From: Cystobacter fuscus
GTDB lineage: Bacteria > Myxococcota > Myxococcia > Myxococcales > Myxococcaceae
Assembly (NCBI RefSeq): GCF_002305875.1
Contig: NZ_CP022098.1
Span: 12,214,001-12,278,000 of the forward strand
Length of the DNA stretch: 64,000 nt
Direction of reading: 5' to 3'
A model generated the notes under the pieces. The model did no database searches, had not been told where the DNA came from, and saw only the letters and a list, made by a program, of their open reading frames with translations. Positions 41,844 to 51,566 of this stretch are shown piece by piece (positions within the stretch are counted from its first letter, which is position 1; every line of letters starts with the position of its first letter). The position numbers and the translations under genes were made by a program.

Positions 41844-44127
41844 TCCGCGCGCTCCCCGGTGAGCAGGTGGATGATGCCCAAGAGCACCACCACCATCACC
41901 GACGTCTCACCCACCGTGTCCAGCCCCCGGAAGTCGGTGATGATGGCCGACACCACGTCCCGGGCATGCGCCGCCTCCGTCCACGCCACGTGCGCGCCCA
42001 CCACGCGCTCCTCGCGCAGGTGCGTCAGCGCGTTCCACGACGTCGCCGTGGCGCTCACCCCCGCCACCCCCGCGAACACCCAGTCACGCCAGCGCGTGCG
42101 CGAGGCCTCCACCTGCGCGTGCTCCTGGCTGTGGCGCGGCAGCCGCGAGAGCAGCGCGAGGAAGAGCAGCGTGAAGGTCGTCTCCACCAGCACCGCGGTG
42201 AAGGCCACGTCCGGCGCCGCCGCGAAGGCGAACACCGCCGCGAGGCTGAAGCCCACGCACGACAGCAACATCACCAGGTGCAGGTGGCTCGCCGCGCGCA
42301 GCGTCGCCACGGCCGCGCCCGCGGCGATGAGCAGCCCGAGCACCAGCGGCGCGTCCGCGAGCCCCACCCCCTGCCCCCAGGAGAAGAGCGGCCCCGTCCC
42401 CGGGTGGCCCAGAGCGCCGCCGCGCCGAGCAGCCCCGCGGGCACCAGCACCGACGCCACCCGGTCCCTCAAGTCGCGCACCTCCAGCCGCCGCAGCCCAT
42501 CCGACAGCGCGTCCGCGCCCGCCAGCAGCGCGCCATAGGCCCGCTCCACGCCCACGCCGGACGCCGCGCGCGTGAGCGCCTCCAGCGGAGCCTCCCACCG
42601 CCGGCGCGTGACGAGCACCCCCACCCCCAGCGCCCACGCGCCCAGCGCGAGCAGGTTCTCCGCCCGCGCATCCAGGTGGTAGGCGAGCCCGAGCGGCGCC
42701 GGGTGCCCGAGCATCTCCCCCTCCGCCGCGTCCACCAGTTGGTTGAGCGGCCCGAGCCACACGCCCCCCAGCAGTACCCCCGCCCCCAGCACCGCCACCG
42801 GCGCCACCAGCCCCCACGAGGCGTGTCCCCGCGCCCCGCGCGGCGCTCCCAGGAAGAGGCCCGTCCACAGCCGCCCGGTGTACGCGAGCGTCAGCGCCGC
42901 GCCGAGCACCCCCGCCGCGCTCCACGCCCCGCCCCGCTCCACGAGCGCGCGGAAGAAGAGCTCGTCCTTGAAGAAGCCCAGCGTGAGCGGCAGCCCGGCG
43001 AGCCCCGCGGCCGCCACGGCGCTCGCGCCCGCGAGCCCCGGCAACGAGCGCCACAGACCCCCGACCTTCTCGAGCGACTCCTCGCCGGTGGCGTGGGTGA
43101 CGGCGCCCACGGTGAGGAAGAGCGCCGCCTTGCACAGGCCATGGGCCAGCACGTAGAGCGGAGCGCCCGCACCGCCCAGCCCCACCAGCACGAGCACGTA
43201 GCCGTACTGGGCGATGGTGGAGTACGCCAGCACGCGCTTGAAGCGCCACGCGCACAGCGAGAAGAGGCTGCCCACGAGCATGGACAGAAGCCCCACCCCG
43301 GCGAGCCCCTGGAGCACCTCGGGCGCGAGGGCGAAGACGGGCAGGAAGCGCTGGAGGACGAAGACGCCCGCGGCCACCATCGCCGCCGAGTGCAGGTAGG
43401 CGGACACCGGCGTGGGGGCCGCCATGGCGCGCGGCAGCCAGAAGTGGAGGGGCACCTGGGCGCTCTTGGCCAGGGCTCCCACCGCCACGCAGCCCAGCGC
43501 CACGAAGAGGCGGGGGCCTCCGGGAGCGCGGGCGGCGAGCCCGGACAGCTCGAAGGTGCCACACGCGAGCCCCAGCGACACCACCCCCGCCAGCAGCACC
43601 ACCGAGGTGCCCCCGGTGACGACGAGCGCCATGAGCGCCGCCGAGCGCGAGCCGGTGCGCTCCCGGTCGTAGCCGATGAGGAAGTAGCTGGCCACCGTCG
43701 TCAGGTCCAACGCGATGACGAGCAGCAGCGCGTCGCGCGCCATGACCAGGAGCAGCATGGCCCCCATGAAGGCGAGCACCCACGCGTACAGGCGCACCTC
43801 GTCGCGGCGCGGCCGGTGGCGCTCCTCGAGGTAGTGCGGCAGGTAGGCGCACGCGTAGACGAGGACGAGCAGGCCCACGCCCAGCACCAACGTGCCATAG
43901 AGGAAGGACAGCCCATCCAGCGCGAGCGCCAGGCGCACGTTCCACGTGGGAATCCACTCGAGCGACACCCCGGCGAAGCCCGCCGCGCGGGACCGGAGGA
44001 AGGCGCCCAGGGCCGCCGCCGAGCAGAGCGCGCCCACCGGTCCCGCCCAGGACGGACGCCACGCACCCACCCCGAGCACCAGGGCGACACCCAGCAGGAC
44101 GAGCAACAGCGGAAGGACGACGGTCAT
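41840..44127 (-). CDS. mrpA: Mrp antiporter subunit A with apparent frameshift
   Basis: ATG 44127 opens a NuoL-like frame of about 575 codons: LALDGLSFLYGTLVLGVGLL, GYDRERTGSRSAALMALVVT, LHFWLPRAMAAPTPVSAYLH, LPLTLGFFKDELFFRALVER. Near 42388-42415 the homology passes to the -1 frame: GPLFSWGQGVGLADAPLVLG, SCVGFSLAAVFAFAAAPDVA, VETTFTLLFLALLSRLP. That frame continues through the MrpB-like C-terminal part DFRGLDTVGETSVMVVVLLG to 41840. The junction is G/C-rich without a recognised slippery heptamer. Either a sequencing error, a real mutation that would break the antiporter, or recoding. Full length would be about 762 residues. Confidence 0.85.
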
Positions 44128-44160
44128 CTCGGGCCCGGGAGGAGAGGAGGGCCCCCGAGG

Positions 44161-44571
44161 TTAGGTGCCCGGGCGCCTCGCGAGCGGAGCTTCTCCGGAC
44201 GCTCGTGCGCTGGTGGACAGCGCCTGGCCGCGCGAGGGCGGCTGGAGCGACTCGGCCAGCAGGTGCAGCATCCGCAACTGCGAGGCGCTCAGCCGGCGCA
44301 CGGCCTGCACCAGCCGGCGCAACTGCGGCGAGGACGCCCCCAGCCCCAACAGCTCGTCCGAGTCGATTCCCAACTCCAGACACAGCCGCCGCAGCGCGGG
44401 GATGCTCGGCAGACGCTCGCCCCGCTCGATGCGGCCGTACTCCGCGGGCGCCAGCCCCACCCGGCGCGCCACCTGCGCCTGGGTCAGCGCCGCGCGCACC
44501 CGCACGGCATGCAACCGCGCACCGAGGGCCCTCACCAAGGGACGTTCAACTCGAACCGGGAGCCTGGGCAT
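44161..44571 (-). CDS. XRE-family regulator upstream of mrpA
   Basis: 136 residues from ATG 44571. Cro/cI-type HTH (about 18-75: LGARLHAVRVRAALTQAQVA, RRVGLAPAEYGRIERGERLP). The C-terminal part is helical (LRRLVQAVRRLSASQLRMLH), then a Ser/Ala tail. It ends 33 bases before mrpA on the same strand, so it is likely the first gene of the mrp transcript and may adjust it. A good promoter precedes it. Confidence 0.85.
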   Translation of the reverse strand: MPRLPVRVERPLVRALGARLHAVRVRAALTQAQVARRVGLAPAEYGRIERGERLPSIPALRRLCLELGIDSDELLGLGASSPQLRRLVQAVRRLSASQLRMLHLLAESLQPPSRGQALSTSARASGEAPLARRPGT

Positions 44572-44907
44572 GACGAGACGGCCTCCTGCGCGGGAGCGGA
44601 CAAGGCGACGGCGAGCTTCCCACCTTACTGACTTGTTACATCCTGTCAATGCGCTCTACCCATTTCCGGAGTTGACCCAACCCTCTCCCTCTTCCGAGGT
44701 ATGGTGCCGTCCAGGTCGCCCGCGCGCCGACCCGACCCCGGAGGTCATCGCCGCCCCCTCCTCTCCTCCCAGACGCCCCTCCCGGCACACCTCTGTGGGG
44801 CCTTGTAGGCGCGAGCCCACCGGACCCGCGTACGCGTGGGGGGGTGTCCAGTCGAGGGCCCCGCACCTATCTTGCGGCGCCGCATGACCACTCCGGAGGA
44901 CACCTGC
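44572..44907. other. 336-bp divergent intergenic region
   Basis: It lies between the XRE/mrpA unit and the hypothetical gene at 44908. Apart from the minus-strand promoter (44622-44649) I see no repeat, RNA or coding signal. The plus-strand gene has its SD (GGAGG) at its right edge but no clear -35/-10. Confidence 0.5.
44622..44649 (-). promoter_or_regulatory. Predicted promoter of XRE-mrpAB unit
   Basis: Read on the minus strand: consensus TTGACA (44649-44644), 16 bases, TAAGGT (44627-44622). Start would be near 44615, about 45 bases before the XRE ATG. Confidence 0.5.
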
Positions 44908-45396
44908 ATGAACAATGAGACTCTCGTCGCCTCGTCCCACGTGGACCGGTCTCCCGCCGAGTCGCAGAGCCTTCCGCCCCTGTCCGACGGAGTGACGCTC
45001 GTGGTCACCCAGGCCTTCGGCCCCGGGGGCGACAACCTGGTGGGCTTCTGCGACGTGCGCTTCAACGGCTACCCGGCCATCACCGTGCTCGTGCGCACGC
45101 CCGAGGGACGCGAGGGACTCGTGCACCTGTCCCCCATCCACGGCGACACGCGCCGCCAGGGCTTCACCGACATCGCCCCCGGCACCCGGTGCACCCTCCT
45201 GTGCCCCGCCACCCGGCGCCCCCTGGAGAAGCTGGGCGCCGTGGACGATGGCAGCGGCGCCGTCTACCACGCGCTCTACCTCACGCCCCGGCTGTCCAGC
45301 GGCCACGCCATCGCCATCTCCGACATCTGGGGCCACTTCAACTCGCGCCTCGTGGACGACGAGGCCGTCATCTCCTACTGGTCCCCGGAGAACTGA
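44908..45396 (+). CDS. Conserved myxobacterial hypothetical protein
   Basis: 162 residues from ATG 44908, after CGGAGG. No signal peptide or membrane segment. Sheet-rich core: GVTLVVTQAFGPGGDNLVGF, DVRFNGYPAITVLVRTPEGR, GLVHLSPIHGDTRRQGF, GTRCTLLCPATRRPLEKLGA, YHALYLTPRLSSGHAIAISD, WGHFNSRLVDDEAVISYW. One Cys pair (CTLLC) recalls half of a zinc ribbon. I remember similar proteins in other myxobacteria but no function. It is convergent with the chemoreceptor. Confidence 0.7.
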   Translation: MNNETLVASSHVDRSPAESQSLPPLSDGVTLVVTQAFGPGGDNLVGFCDVRFNGYPAITVLVRTPEGREGLVHLSPIHGDTRRQGFTDIAPGTRCTLLCPATRRPLEKLGAVDDGSGAVYHALYLTPRLSSGHAIAISDIWGHFNSRLVDDEAVISYWSPEN

Positions 45397-45403
45397 CGCC
45401 GCC

Positions 45404-46918
45404 TCAGAAGCCGCCCGGCTCGCGCGGCGGCGGCGGCGGCGGAGACGCCACCTGCTCCGGCTCCGGCATGAGCCGGCTCAGCTCGTCCGCCATCATCCCC
45501 AGTTGCATCGCCGTGGCCGACACGTCCGAGCCCATGCGCACGTACGTGTCCACCAGCTCCAGGAGCGTCGCGCACCCCTGGGAGATGTGCGTCGTCTGCT
45601 CCGCCTGACGATCCGCCTCGCTGGAGCTCTTCTCCATCAACTTCTGGTTCTGCAGCACCGTCTCGCGGATGGAGCGCAGCGTGGTGCGCGCCGACTCGAG
45701 CACCGGCGTGAAGCGCCCGGCCGTCTCGCGGATGTGCCCCACCGCGTGCAGCGTCTCGGACATCTGCCGCGTGACGCCCCCCACCACCTCCCCAATCCGC
45801 TGCGAGCTGCGGCCCGACTCCGCCGCGAGCTTGCCCACCTCGCGCGCCACCACCGCGAAGCCCCGCCCATGCTCGCCCGCGCGCGCCGCCTCGATGCCCG
45901 CGTTGAGCGCCAGCATGTTCGTCGCCGCCGCCATCTCCTGGATGGTCTCCACGAAGCCGTTGATGCGGTCCGCGCTCTCCTCCAGCTTCTGCACGCTCAG
46001 CGCGCTGCGGCCCACCGCCTGGCCAATGGCCGACAGGCTCGTCTCCATGCCGCTCACCAGCACGTCCACCTCGCCCGTGTAGCGCTGGGCCTCCTCGGCC
46101 TGGGTGGCGCTCACGCGCGAGTGGCGGAAGAGCGCCCCGGCCGCGCTCGCCATCTGCTCGCTCGCCGCGGAGATGCGCAGCGCCGCGGTGCGCACCAGCG
46201 CCGCCTGGTTGGACATCTCCGCCAGCGTCGTGGACAGCGTCTGCGCCGAGCCCGCCAGCGTGCGCCCCGTCTGGAACACCCTGCCGCGCGACTCCTCCAG
46301 CTCCGCCAGCGCGCGCCGCATGTCGCGGCGCAGGTAGAACTGGCGGATCTGCCCGCGGTGCAGCGCCTCGAGCAGCAGCACCACGCCGAGCGCGCCCGCC
46401 AAGAGCGTCAGGTCCAACACGAGCGAGGCGCCAAAGGACATCGACGAGCCCAGCGCGTCGAGCAGGAGGTGCCCCGCGACCAGCAGCGCGTAGTAGCCAT
46501 AGCGCCCCGCGCGGCCCACCGGCAGCACCGACGGCCCGGTGAGCACGTTCAGGAGCACCATCACCCCGTGGTAGAGCGAGCCCGCCGTGCCGATGCGGTA
46601 GAAGGTCCACTCGTTGCCGATGGCGAACAGGGCCGTGGCCCAGAAGATGGCGGGCGGCAGCGCCTCGCGGCTGAGCAGCCCGCGCACCGACCACATCACC
46701 AGCGGCACCAGCGCCCAGGGCAGGCGCGCCAGGGCCATCACCGACAAGGGCCGCCCACCACCCAGGCCCGCCCAGGCGTGCAGCACATCGAGGGAAAACA
46801 ACACGACCGTCGCCGCCACGGCGATGACCGACAGCTGCCGCAGTCGGGCCGGGCCACGCGTCAGCAGGAAGTCCTCGTAGGTCTCCTGCATCGGTTGAGG
46901 GCGGGGGAGGGTGTCCAT
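45404..46918 (-). CDS. Membrane methyl-accepting chemotaxis protein
   Basis: 504 residues. N-terminal membrane part with about six helices (30-205: [40 protein letters not shown]) and no large periplasmic sensor. A coiled coil and the MCP signalling domain (about 215-480) follow. The highly conserved hairpin tip is present: [40 protein letters not shown]. The tail ends in a poly-Pro stretch. It signals to CheA/CheW, but no che genes are nearby. The multi-helix sensor suggests detection of a membrane or redox state. Confidence 0.9.
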   Translation of the reverse strand: MDTLPRPQPMQETYEDFLLTRGPARLRQLSVIAVAATVVLFSLDVLHAWAGLGGGRPLSVMALARLPWALVPLVMWSVRGLLSREALPPAIFWATALFAIGNEWTFYRIGTAGSLYHGVMVLLNVLTGPSVLPVGRAGRYGYYALLVAGHLLLDALGSSMSFGASLVLDLTLLAGALGVVLLLEALHRGQIRQFYLRRDMRRALAELEESRGRVFQTGRTLAGSAQTLSTTLAEMSNQAALVRTAALRISAASEQMASAAGALFRHSRVSATQAEEAQRYTGEVDVLVSGMETSLSAIGQAVGRSALSVQKLEESADRINGFVETIQEMAAATNMLALNAGIEAARAGEHGRGFAVVAREVGKLAAESGRSSQRIGEVVGGVTRQMSETLHAVGHIRETAGRFTPVLESARTTLRSIRETVLQNQKLMEKSSSEADRQAEQTTHISQGCATLLELVDTYVRMGSDVSATAMQLGMMADELSRLMPEPEQVASPPPPPPREPGGF

Positions 46919-47081
46919 AGGGAGCTGCCCCGGACCGCGTCAGCCGCGCATCCGGAACCCTCACCGTATCAGACGTGGACCGTCTCCCGTCGGTGCCATT
47001 CGCTCGCCCGTCCGTCCCCCCACGGGGAGAGCACCCGCCAGAGGGCTTCCCTGGTCCGGACGCCCTCCCTCCGGGTGGGTG

Positions 47082-47366
47082 CTACGGCTCACCCATGGTG
47101 CTGAACCAGTCCCGTCCCGAGTCCCTCCGCCCGGACGTCCCCTTGCCCGAGGTCGGGTGCGGTCCGCTCTCCCAGGAGGCCTCCTCGCCCTCGCCCGGAG
47201 GAGCCTCGGTCGTCTCCAGGGCCACGTCCATCAGGGCCACCAGGAGTCCCAGCAGACTCACCCCCGCGAACACCACCTTCATCTTCCGCCGACGCATCCG
47301 CTCGCGGTGCCAGTGCTGCCGCGCCGAGGGAAGCACGATGAGCTTTCCGGGGGGCTGAGAGGACAT
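47082..47366 (-). CDS. Small single-pass membrane protein
   Basis: 94 residues from ATG 47366. A basic N-terminus (KLIVLPSARQHWHRERMRRR) and one membrane helix (KVVFAGVSLLGLLVALMDVA) are followed by an acidic/Ser-rich tail. Inside-positive charges predict a cytoplasmic N-terminus. No family recognised. Confidence 0.5.
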   Translation of the reverse strand: MSSQPPGKLIVLPSARQHWHRERMRRRKMKVVFAGVSLLGLLVALMDVALETTEAPPGEGEEASWESGPHPTSGKGTSGRRDSGRDWFSTMGEP

Positions 47367-47500
47367 ACGGCGAGTGTAGCCCAGGACCGCGGGACCGCCG
47401 ACAGAGGGGCCACTCTTTTCCAGCGGGTCCCGCTCTCCATCCGCCACATCTTGAACATCGTGGCGGTGAACGCGTGCACGACGCAGCGCGCGACGGGCCC

Positions 47501-48127
47501 TCAGTCGCCCTCGGTCCAGGCCAGGAGGAACTCGCAAGAGAAGGCGCTCACGCGTCGGCCCTCGATGCGCACGCCGCGCGCGCCGGCCTTCTTGAGCAAC
47601 GCCTCGAGCAGCCCCTCCAGGTACGCGCACGGCAGCACGTCGCGCGAGAAGTTCACCCGGGCGCGCGTGGGCCCCAGCGCCGTCACCGACAGCGGGCCTC
47701 CCTTGGGGGAGAGCATCTGGTAGGCCATGGGCAGGTTCTCGAGCACCCGCCGCGGCGTGCCCGAGGCGAGCACGTCCATCGCCTTGCCCGCCGGACTCTT
47801 GAGGAACGCCGCCGTGCCCAGGTGCCCCAGCATCCGCAGCGTTTCCTGCCCCTCGCACCCGCGCTCCTCCATCAGCCACGCCGCGCGCCGCACCATCCGC
47901 AGGAAGTCCACCGCCGGGTAGGCGAAGAAGTCCACGAAGTCGCGCTCGCCCGTGACCTCCTCCAGGCACGCCTCCATCGCCGCCTCGCCCAGGAGCGTCA
48001 ACATCGCCTCCTGCAGGCTGCGGAAGAACATGCCCCTCAAGGTGTCCTCGGGCCCCAGCCACGTGAGCAGGTGCCCCAGTTCCGCTCCGGTCTGAACCCT
48101 GTACGCCTCAGCTCCGAGACCGCTCAT
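47501..48127 (-). CDS. DUF2378 (TIGR02265) myxobacterial paralogue
   Basis: 208 residues. Start RGMFFRSLQEAMLTLLGEAA, middle RDFVDFFAYPAVDFLRMVRR, FLKSPAGKAMDVLASGTPRR, and C-terminal LPCAYLEGLLEALLKKAGAR then FSCEFLLAWTEGD match the TIGR02265 family, which is largely confined to Myxococcales and present in many copies. Soluble. Function not established; the fold may resemble haem/NO-binding or 4-vinyl-reductase-like domains. The family supports the taxonomic reading. Confidence 0.85.
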   Translation of the reverse strand: MSGLGAEAYRVQTGAELGHLLTWLGPEDTLRGMFFRSLQEAMLTLLGEAAMEACLEEVTGERDFVDFFAYPAVDFLRMVRRAAWLMEERGCEGQETLRMLGHLGTAAFLKSPAGKAMDVLASGTPRRVLENLPMAYQMLSPKGGPLSVTALGPTRARVNFSRDVLPCAYLEGLLEALLKKAGARGVRIEGRRVSAFSCEFLLAWTEGD

Positions 48128-48535
48128 CGCGTGGACCCTCCCCAGGCCGTCCTCCAGCCAGACCCCTTCTTGACCGGTGACGACGGACCCCGCTCAGTCA
48201 TTGGCCGGCAAATCCTGTCACACCTGAACGTCCGGGTAAAACCGTTCATCCCGATCCATCGGCCTGACACGTATCAATTCCACGCACCGCGTCGGCCATG
48301 TCCCTCACTGTCAGTGAAACAGGACGCCCACGTCCTGCTGACACGATTCTGCAACCCCGGAAAACCCCGGGGGTAGCGGGAAACAGGCGCACCTCCCACC
48401 CTCGGGCCGGACCGCCGACGGGGGTCGCCGAGGGCAGGGAAGCAGGCGGGGCATCCCGGGCAGCGCATGGGCGGAGCGCCCCGGACGACTTCCTCCCGGC
48501 GACGCTCATCCCCAGGGTGTGAGGGGGGAGAGACC
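48128..48535. other. 408-bp divergent region with two palindromes
   Basis: It lies between DUF2378 (minus) and the aldo/keto reductase (plus). It holds TCACTG-T-CAGTGA (48305-48317) and a 7-bp stem CAGGACG/CGTCCTG with a 4-base loop (48320-48337). These are possible operators or a hairpin. No coding frame is convincing. Confidence 0.45.
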
Positions 48536-49498
48536 ATGGCGAACTCGGACACGCGCGCGGAGATGACGTACCGGACCCTGGGGCGCACCGGGGAGAGGGT
48601 GTCGGCGATCGGCCTCGGGGGCTGGCACCTCGGGCTGCCCCAGGTGGACGAGAAGCTGGCGCTGCGCATCGTGCGCGCGGCGATCGACCGCGGCATCAAC
48701 TTCATGGACAACTGCTGGGACTACAACGAGGGCCTGAGCGAGCTGCGCATGGGCAAGGCGCTCCAGGAGGGCTACCGGAACAAGGTCTTCCTGATGACGA
48801 AGATCGACGGCCGCACGAAGAAGGAGGCCGCGCGGCAGTTGGAGCACTCGCTGGAGCGGCTGCAGACGGACTGCATCGACCTGGTGCAACACCATGAAAT
48901 CCTGCGCTTCGAGGATCCGGATCGCATCTTCCGCGAGGGCGGAGCCCAGGAGGCGCTGCTCGAGGCGAAGCGGGCCGGCAAGCTGCGCTACATCGGCTTC
49001 ACGGGGCACAAGGATCCACGCATCCACCTGGCCATGCTGGAGCTGGCGCGCGAGCGCGGCTTCACGTTCGATGCGGTGCAGCTACCGCTCAACCTGATGG
49101 ACGCGCACTTCCGCAGCTTCGCGAAGCTCGTGGTGCCGGAGCTGGTGAAGGACGGCATCGGCGTGCTCGCGATGAAGACGATGGCCAACGGCGCCATCCT
49201 CCGCTCCAAGACGGTGACGCCCATCGAGTGCCTGCACTACGCGCTGAACCTGCCCACCTCGGTGGTCATCACGGGCGTGGACCGGATGGACATCCTCGAG
49301 CAGGCCTTCGAGGCGGTGCGCACCTTCAAGCCCTTGAGCGACGAGCAGTTGCAGGCGCTGCTGGCCAGGACGCGCACGGCGGCGCTGCGGGGCGAGTTCG
49401 AGCCGTTCAAGACGTCATCCATCTACGATGGCACGGCGACCAACCCCCAGTGGCTGGGCGAGGAGCCCGAGGAGTTGCAGGCGCAGATGCAGACGTGA
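48536..49498 (+). CDS. Aldo/keto reductase
   Basis: 320 residues from ATG 48536, preceded by GGGGGGAGAG. The catalytic tetrad is visible: Asp in NFMDNCWDYNEGLSE, its Tyr, Lys in FLMTKIDG, His in IDLVQHHEI. NADPH contacts appear late (TSVVITGVDRMDILEQAFEA). Cytosolic. It reduces a carbonyl compound, substrate unknown. The extreme C-terminus (YDGTATNPQWLG) is typical of the YajO/Tas-like subgroup in this phylum. Confidence 0.88.
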   Translation: MANSDTRAEMTYRTLGRTGERVSAIGLGGWHLGLPQVDEKLALRIVRAAIDRGINFMDNCWDYNEGLSELRMGKALQEGYRNKVFLMTKIDGRTKKEAARQLEHSLERLQTDCIDLVQHHEILRFEDPDRIFREGGAQEALLEAKRAGKLRYIGFTGHKDPRIHLAMLELARERGFTFDAVQLPLNLMDAHFRSFAKLVVPELVKDGIGVLAMKTMANGAILRSKTVTPIECLHYALNLPTSVVITGVDRMDILEQAFEAVRTFKPLSDEQLQALLARTRTAALRGEFEPFKTSSIYDGTATNPQWLGEEPEELQAQMQT

Positions 49499-49554
49499 GG
49501 AGCCGACACTTGCCTCAGGAAGCAATGGGGCGCGGGTTGGGACATGATCCAGGT

Positions 49555-50523
49555 ATGAGCAGAGTCCCCGCCCCGCCACGCCCGACACTGGCCTTGAGCT
49601 TCATCGAGGCATTTCGCGAGGGAGACGAGACCCGGACACGTGCCCAAGTGATTCAGTTCGGTGCGCGCAAGGCCAGGTCCCTGCTGGAGGCCATGTTGGA
49701 GGCTCCTGACGCAGTCGCGCGACAGGCCGCGGCATTCGGCCTCGGAGAGCTGGGCGGCGCCGCCAGCGTCAAACTCCTCGAGCACCAGCTCGCCCTGGAG
49801 GAAGCACGGGGAAGTCATGATGGGGCCGCCGTCGCGGAGGCCATCACCCAAGCGCTGGGACGTATCCGAGGGGCGAGCGCACGAGCGAGCCTCGCACGCA
49901 GGCTGGAGCGGCTGGTCGCCTCGGACAGGCCAGAGCCCGCTGACTTGAACGATGTGGCCTGTGCCCTGTGGCGCAAACGGCATCCAGAGCTGATTCCCAT
50001 CGTCCGACAGTGTTTGGAGAGGCTCGCACATCCAACTCCCACCGCCCTGCACGGCTTGCTCGTGCTACTGGAAAAGCCCCCGGAAGAACTCCGTCACTGG
50101 GCCGCCGATGGCTCCGTTCCCATCGAGCTCAAGGGCGAGGTGCTCACGGTGCTCACCGAGGAGCTACCCGAGACGCTCGTCTCCACCCTGCCCGCCTTCA
50201 TCTCCTCGGCCGAGCCCCTGATGGACACGGCCGTGAACCACAAAGGAGCAGCCTCGGCCTACTGCGTGGATTTGTTCTCCCTGCTCCTCTTGAAGCCGGA
50301 GCATCTCCTCCCCATGCTCCCGGATACCACCCTCGACAGGTTGCGTGACATGGCCCGGAAGTGGGTCGCGGCGACATCTTCTCTCAAGTGCTCCCTTCAA
50401 GCCGCAGTCCTGCTCAAGCACCTGGGCCGCAAGGAGGATGCGGCGCTCCTCGAAGCGCACCGGCCAGCGGACCCTACGCTGGCCAAGGTCTTCGATGATG
50501 CGGCCCAGGTGCTGCGCGGGTGA
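49555..50523 (+). CDS. HEAT-like repeat protein
   Basis: 322 residues from ATG 49555; only a weak SD-like AGG lies nearby. All-helical with HEAT/armadillo-type pairs (ARKARSLLEAMLEAPDAVAR, QAAAFGLGELGGAASVKLLE, ALGRIRGASARASLARRLER). It resembles the TIGR02270-like or HEAT-containing proteins common in myxobacteria. A protein-binding scaffold; no partner is evident. Convergent with the oxidase operon. Confidence 0.6.
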   Translation: MSRVPAPPRPTLALSFIEAFREGDETRTRAQVIQFGARKARSLLEAMLEAPDAVARQAAAFGLGELGGAASVKLLEHQLALEEARGSHDGAAVAEAITQALGRIRGASARASLARRLERLVASDRPEPADLNDVACALWRKRHPELIPIVRQCLERLAHPTPTALHGLLVLLEKPPEELRHWAADGSVPIELKGEVLTVLTEELPETLVSTLPAFISSAEPLMDTAVNHKGAASAYCVDLFSLLLLKPEHLLPMLPDTTLDRLRDMARKWVAATSSLKCSLQAAVLLKHLGRKEDAALLEAHRPADPTLAKVFDDAAQVLRG

Positions 50524-50531
50524 CTGGCAGC

Positions 50532-50915
50532 TCAATGTCCCACCCTCCGCGTGGGTGAACCCGGCGGGGCCGTGCGTGTCGACGCCGGACGCACGGGCTC
50601 CAGCGCCTTGGGCCCATCCGGCCTCGCCATGCGCACCCGCGTCATCGCCTCCACCAACGACAGCCCGAGCAACAACGCCAGGAACAGCGCCGACACCGGA
50701 AACACCACCCGCCGCGCTCCCGGCTGCTCCACCAGGTGCATGAAGAACATCGCCACCAGCGCCGTCTTCGTCAGGGCAATCCCCAGCGCCACCGGCAACG
50801 ACCAGTGCCCCAGGTGCCCCCGCGTCCCCAACAACCACGTCGCCACCGTCAGCACCACCAGCACGCCCCATATCCCCACGTAACCCCAGACGCTCTTCCT
50901 CCCGTGCTCCGCCAT
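50532..50915 (-). CDS. coxD: Cytochrome c oxidase subunit IV
   Basis: 127 residues with three membrane helices (VWGYVGIWGVLVVLTVATWL, LPVALGIALTKTALVAMFFM, VVFPVSALFLALLLGLSLVE). ALTKTALVAMFFMHL is diagnostic of the prokaryotic COX4/CyoD family. It stabilises the oxidase. Last gene of the act-cox operon. Confidence 0.9.
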   Translation of the reverse strand: MAEHGRKSVWGYVGIWGVLVVLTVATWLLGTRGHLGHWSLPVALGIALTKTALVAMFFMHLVEQPGARRVVFPVSALFLALLLGLSLVEAMTRVRMARPDGPKALEPVRPASTRTAPPGSPTRRVGH

Positions 50916-50927
50916 GGCGCCCTCCCC

Positions 50928-51566
50928 TCACTCCACCAGGTACAGCAGCGGATAGATGAACAGCCAGAAGACATCCACGAGGTGCCAGTACAACCCGCCC
51001 ACCTCCACCGGTACGTGGTACTCGGCCGTGTACCTCCCCACCAACGCCCCCCACACCAGCCACCCCAACACGCTCAGCCCCGCCAGCATGTGCAGCGCAT
51101 GCAGCCCCGTGAGCAGGAAATACAGCGTGAAGAACAGGCTCCCTCCCCGATCCGGCAGCTCCGCCAGCCGGTAGTACTCCCCGGGCAGTGCTCCCTCCGT
51201 CCAGTGCTTCCAGTACTCCCAGCCCTTGATGACGAGGAACCCCAATCCCAGGCCCATCGCCACCAGCAGCGCCACCCCCATCCAGAACGCCCTCCCGCTC
51301 CGGATGAAGTGCACCGCCAACGCCACGCACAGACTGCTCGTCACCAACAGCAGCGTCTGCACCGTGGCCCACCCCGTCGCCAGGTGGTGGCTCGCCTCGA
51401 TGAAGACCTCCGGGTAGTAATAGCGATACACCGCGTACCCGACGAACAGGTTCGTGAAGAGCAACACCTCCGAGCCCAGGAAGATCCACATCCCCAGCTG
51501 CGCCGCATGGCTCTGGTTCTCCCGGCTCCCGAAGTACTCCCGCCAGGGCGTCGTCTCAGAAGACAT
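50928..51566 (-). CDS. coxC: Cytochrome c oxidase subunit III
   Basis: 212 residues from ATG 51566 (MSSETTPWREYFGS), overlapping coxA by 11 bases. Seven-helix-type subunit III (five to seven helices seen), with LGMWIFLGSEVLLFTNLFVG, FTLYFLLTGLHALHMLAGLS and GLYWHLVDVFWLFIYPLLYL, all conserved. Member of the inner-membrane caa3 oxidase. Confidence 0.94.
   Translation of the reverse strand: MSSETTPWREYFGSRENQSHAAQLGMWIFLGSEVLLFTNLFVGYAVYRYYYPEVFIEASHHLATGWATVQTLLLVTSSLCVALAVHFIRSGRAFWMGVALLVAMGLGLGFLVIKGWEYWKHWTEGALPGEYYRLAELPDRGGSLFFTLYFLLTGLHALHMLAGLSVLGWLVWGALVGRYTAEYHVPVEVGGLYWHLVDVFWLFIYPLLYLVE

Noticed and set aside
42388..42415. Programmed -1 frameshift signal in mrpA
   Set aside because: No recognised slippery heptamer or obvious pseudoknot. 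Reported as an apparent frameshift only.
48320..48337. Terminator hairpin before the aldo/keto reductase
   Set aside because: It lies between divergent genes, so there is no upstream transcript to stop, and no U-tract follows. Listed only as a palindrome.
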